From DATFKA01 sp042095835 (lineage in GTDB: Bacteria > Bacteroidota > Bacteroidia > Chitinophagales > Saprospiraceae), in contig JBELML010000138.1 in NCBI GenBank assembly GCA_042095835.1, forward strand, positions 1 through 17,229: 17,229 nt of DNA, written 5' to 3'. Positions 15,429 to 17,229 of this stretch are shown here, piece after piece. The position numbers were made by a program, and so were the translations under genes. Below the pieces are notes generated by a model that saw only the letters and a program-made list of their open reading frames with translations, was not told the DNA's origin and did no database searches. Position 1 is the stretch's first letter, and every line of letters starts with the position of its first letter.

Positions 15429-15701
15429 TTACATCTCCTCTAGCATCTCCTGCAATTCGCGATGAATAATCGGCGCCACCTCCCAGAACGAAAAACTGGT
15501 ATTTCCCATCTCAATTTTATCACTCGCTGTGGAATCTGTAAAAGCGGATAATGCTTATAGCGCCACTCCTCCAAGACCTGCTTTGATATCTAGATCAACC
15601 GTATAACCTGGGAAGCGATCTCTGATTCGCCAGAAGAACAGTGCAGCTATTCCAAATAAGACTATCAAGAGTAGGAGTCCAATACGTTTGAGCCATTTCA
15701 T
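15429..15701 (-). pseudogene. Remnant of a membrane-anchored protein, possibly ceramidase-like
   Basis: From ATG at 15699-15701 the frame reads a basic N-terminus, one membrane segment (about residues 7-24) and RDRFPGYTVDLDIKAG, then meets TAA at 15555-15557. The same frame then stays open for a further 41 codons to TAA at 15429-15431, ending WEVAPIIHRELQEMLEEM. The N-terminal part resembles the anchor of large Bacteroidota proteins of the neutral/alkaline ceramidase type, and the end resembles their C-terminus (APIxHRE). I infer a gene that lost its middle and gained a stop. Family identity is tentative. The alternative is an intact 48-residue membrane peptide. It lies upstream of the M16 gene on the same strand. 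Confidence 0.42.
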
Positions 15702-15720
15702 ATTTGCAAGGTTTTGGATT

Positions 15721-15744
15721 CATCTAAGATATTCATTTTAGATG
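15721..15744. repeat. Inverted repeat in the divergent intergenic region
   Basis: CATCTAA (15721-15727) and TTAGATG (15738-15744) are complementary around 10 bases. No T-run follows on either side, so it is not an evident terminator. Its role is unknown. Confidence 0.3.
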
Positions 15745-15774
15745 GAGTCGGCAAAACATGCTCAAACTCAGCGA

Positions 15775-15788
15775 AAAACGATCGTTTT
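15775..15788. promoter_or_regulatory. 14-bp palindrome upstream of the small membrane protein
   Basis: AAAACGATCGTTTT is perfectly self-complementary. It lies 60 bp before the ATG at 15849 and 74 bp from the divergent remnant's start. It could be an operator for a dimeric regulator; there is no other support. Confidence 0.3.
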
Positions 15789-15848
15789 CTGTCTAATAAT
15801 TCAGCCTCTTTTAGAAGAATGATCTAAATTGAAGAACAAAACAAAACC

Positions 15849-16223
15849 ATGCACGAAGAACTCAGAGAAAAAGCCGAAAAGAAAGTCAAAGCGAAAACAA
15901 CTATTTACATCCTTGCTACCGTTTTTACCTTTGCTTCCTCCATCCTTGTGGTTCTTGGTCAAATTTTACCGGACGTCGCCATCTGGTTTTGGCTGGCTAT
16001 TGCGTGTATGATGCTGACCTTGGGTTTCCTTTATTTTTTCTTAATCCTCCTACCCTACAACATGCTGTCTAAAGAATGGCAGGAATACGAAATCGAAAAG
16101 GAGTTGGCAAGTATGCAGCGACCGAGAACCTCTATTCTTCCTGACGCTGATGACTTATCAGAAGAGGACCGTTTAGAACTGAAAGAGCTGGATCGGCTGA
16201 AACGAAAGTGGGGACAGGAATAA
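15849..16223 (+). CDS. Small two-helix membrane protein, 2TM-domain-like
   Basis: The protein has 124 residues. A basic, helical N-terminus (LREKAEKKVKAK) is followed by two hydrophobic segments (about residues 19-39 and 44-68), then a charged C-terminal tail rich in Glu, Asp, Arg and Lys. This order and the EKAxKxVxAK-type start resemble the 2TM domain, common in Bacteroidota histidine kinases and as stand-alone proteins. The match is by pattern only. A role in membrane sensing or as a partner of another membrane protein is possible but not shown. It begins at the ATG at 15849; no earlier start in frame gives a better N-terminus. The glycosyltransferase pseudogene begins 38 bp downstream on the same strand, so the two may once have been co-transcribed. 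Confidence 0.72.
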   Translation: MHEELREKAEKKVKAKTTIYILATVFTFASSILVVLGQILPDVAIWFWLAIACMMLTLGFLYFFLILLPYNMLSKEWQEYEIEKELASMQRPRTSILPDADDLSEEDRLELKELDRLKRKWGQE

Positions 16224-16261
16224 TGCTGTGTATTACATGTAGATGGAATAAATTTTAACAA

Positions 16262-17060
16262 ATGAAGATCATTCTGACGTCTATAGGAACAAGAGGAGAT
16301 ATGGAACCTAGCCATTGGTGAAATCTTAAAAGAAAAAGGGCACAGGGTTCTATGCTTGTTTCCGGAGCAGTTTAGAAGTCTTGCAGAAGATGCGGAGTTT
16401 GAATTTGCTTCCTTGGGTGGTGATCTATACCATTTCTCCCTCGCTTTTTCAGCGGCCAGCTTACTGGAGTGATCAGCTGCAAGTTTTAGAGTATCATGAA
16501 AGAAAAAAGGCGAATAATTGGAAAGCATCCACAGCCTTAGATGCATTTTTGAAAAAACACTCAAAGGTAGTTCTCGTAACCTTCGGTAGTATGATTAATA
16601 ATGACCCTACCGAAAAGACGAAAATCATCCTTAATATCCTACAACGGAATGGTATTCCCGCCATCATTAACACAGCTTCCGGTGGTCTGGTGGAGCCCGA
16701 AAATTATGATAAAGAGCAGTTCTATTTTGTAAATCGTATTCCTTACGATTGGGTATTTCCAAAATTGTATGCAGTAATTCATCATGGTGGTTCAGGTACC
16801 ACACACACTGCCATTAAATACGGATGTGCTTCGCTGATTATCCCTCATATCATTGATCAATACGTTTGGAATAAGATCGTTTTTGAAAAGGCTTAGGCCC
16901 TTTAGGATTAGATGTAAGTCGAATAAATACAAAAAACCTAGAACCAAAAATTATAGATTTATATACCAACCCCTCCTATAAAAAGACTGCTGAAATAACA
17001 GGAAAAAAAATGCACAATGAGGCTTATAGGGAAGCTATTTATAAAATGATCCTCGACTAG
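16262..17060 (+). pseudogene. Broken UGT-type (GT1) glycosyltransferase
   Basis: Four pieces in changing frames together read like one glycosyltransferase of the GT1/UGT family, which moves sugar from a nucleotide donor to a lipid or natural product. Piece 1 (16262-16307) gives MKIILTSIGTRGDMEP. Piece 2 (from 16308, a different frame) gives LAIGEILKEKGHRVLCLFPE. Piece 3 (to 16893, another frame) gives SPSLFQRPAYW, VLVTFGSM and the donor-site motif HHGGSGTTHTAIKYG near 16780-16825. Piece 4 (16890-17060) gives GLGPLGLDVSRINTKNLEP and a normal-looking C-terminus. About 266 residues remain, against roughly 400 usual for the family, so about 130-150 residues are missing between pieces 2 and 3, near 16420-16436. 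Three frame changes and a deletion make it a pseudogene. Sequencing error could explain a single-base shift but not the missing middle. Confidence 0.8.
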
Positions 17061-17229
17061 GCGTCCCCTCGTTTGCAGAAATTGTCTGGCAAATGGCTTA
17101 GGTATTTTCCACAATTCCCCGAAACTTTTTATTAAAACAGGAAAGATTGGTGTAGTAGCCACGGTAAGCAACATCGTGTGTATAACGAAATGCACAATCA
17201 GGCGGCTTCTACAACTTTTTCTACCATTT
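17061..17229. other. Right-hand edge without a recognised gene
   Basis: No frame on either strand gives a convincing protein over these 169 bases. The frame of the pseudogene reads on for 24 codons after its stop and then stops again. The minus strand has a short open frame without recognisable motifs, overlapping the pseudogene. Confidence 0.5.

Noticed and set aside
15236..15469. Plus-strand open frame opposite the start of the M16 gene
   Set aside because: It is antisense to the signal-peptide region of the peptidase, with low-complexity basic sequence and no motif.
16055..16564. Minus-strand open frame of 169 codons
   Set aside because: It is antisense to the small membrane protein and the glycosyltransferase pieces, whose plus-strand motifs are clear.
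17020..17200. Possible repeat pair AATGCACAAT(G/C)AGGC near 17009 and 17189, and a possible integron attC-like GTATAAC near 17180
   Set aside because: The match is short, one copy is explained by the pseudogene's coding sequence, and no paired attC boxes or integrase are visible.

Overview
The window looks like a contig from a Bacteroidota bacterium, probably of the Saprospirales/Lewinella kind. The grounds are the many lipoproteins and Sec-exported proteins, promoter-like TAnnTTTG elements, the absence of clear Shine-Dalgarno sites, and family content typical of that phylum (2TM-domain protein, M16 peptidase, AAA/DUF4143 ATPase, GH3 lipoproteins). The phylum call is inference from gene content; I saw no rRNA, tRNA or CRISPR array.

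Layout. Positions 1-294 hold the 3' end of a small His/Asp-rich protein, followed by a hairpin terminator. A minus-strand AAA-14/DUF4143 ATPase (372-1718) has a promoter flanked by 13-bp direct repeats. A divergent lipoprotein gene (1827-2340) is broken by a 100-N scaffold gap, and its stop codon overlaps that of a minus-strand gamma-glutamyltransferase-like gene (2337-4037). The region between that gene and the next holds a 167-bp MITE-like element with perfect 14-bp inverted ends (4079-4245).

The centre is a plus-strand cluster. Two tandem, equally long GH3 glycosidase lipoproteins (4397-6679 and 6833-9115) each carry an EF-hand-like loop, and they share a 189-bp tract of complete nucleotide identity. 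A Tat-type dienelactone hydrolase (9125-10009) follows, in the same reading frame as the second GH3. After 277 bp comes an unusual 697-residue lipoprotein that joins two VOC domains, two c-type cytochrome domains and a rhodanese (10287-12380). A strong bidirectional terminator (12381-12422) separates it from a convergent M16 metallopeptidase gene (12454-15303).

The right end shows gene decay. There is a short minus-strand remnant with an in-frame stop (15429-15701), an intact small membrane protein (15849-16223), and a glycosyltransferase pseudogene (16262-17060) with three frame changes and a missing middle.

Functionally, most genes encode exported enzymes of the cell envelope: sugar hydrolysis (GH3), glutathione or peptide processing (GGT, M16), ester or lactone hydrolysis (DLH), and a redox/sulfur protein. 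The best candidates for something undescribed are the VOC-cytochrome-rhodanese fusion, the local sequence homogenisation between the GH3 twins, and the MITE-like repeat.
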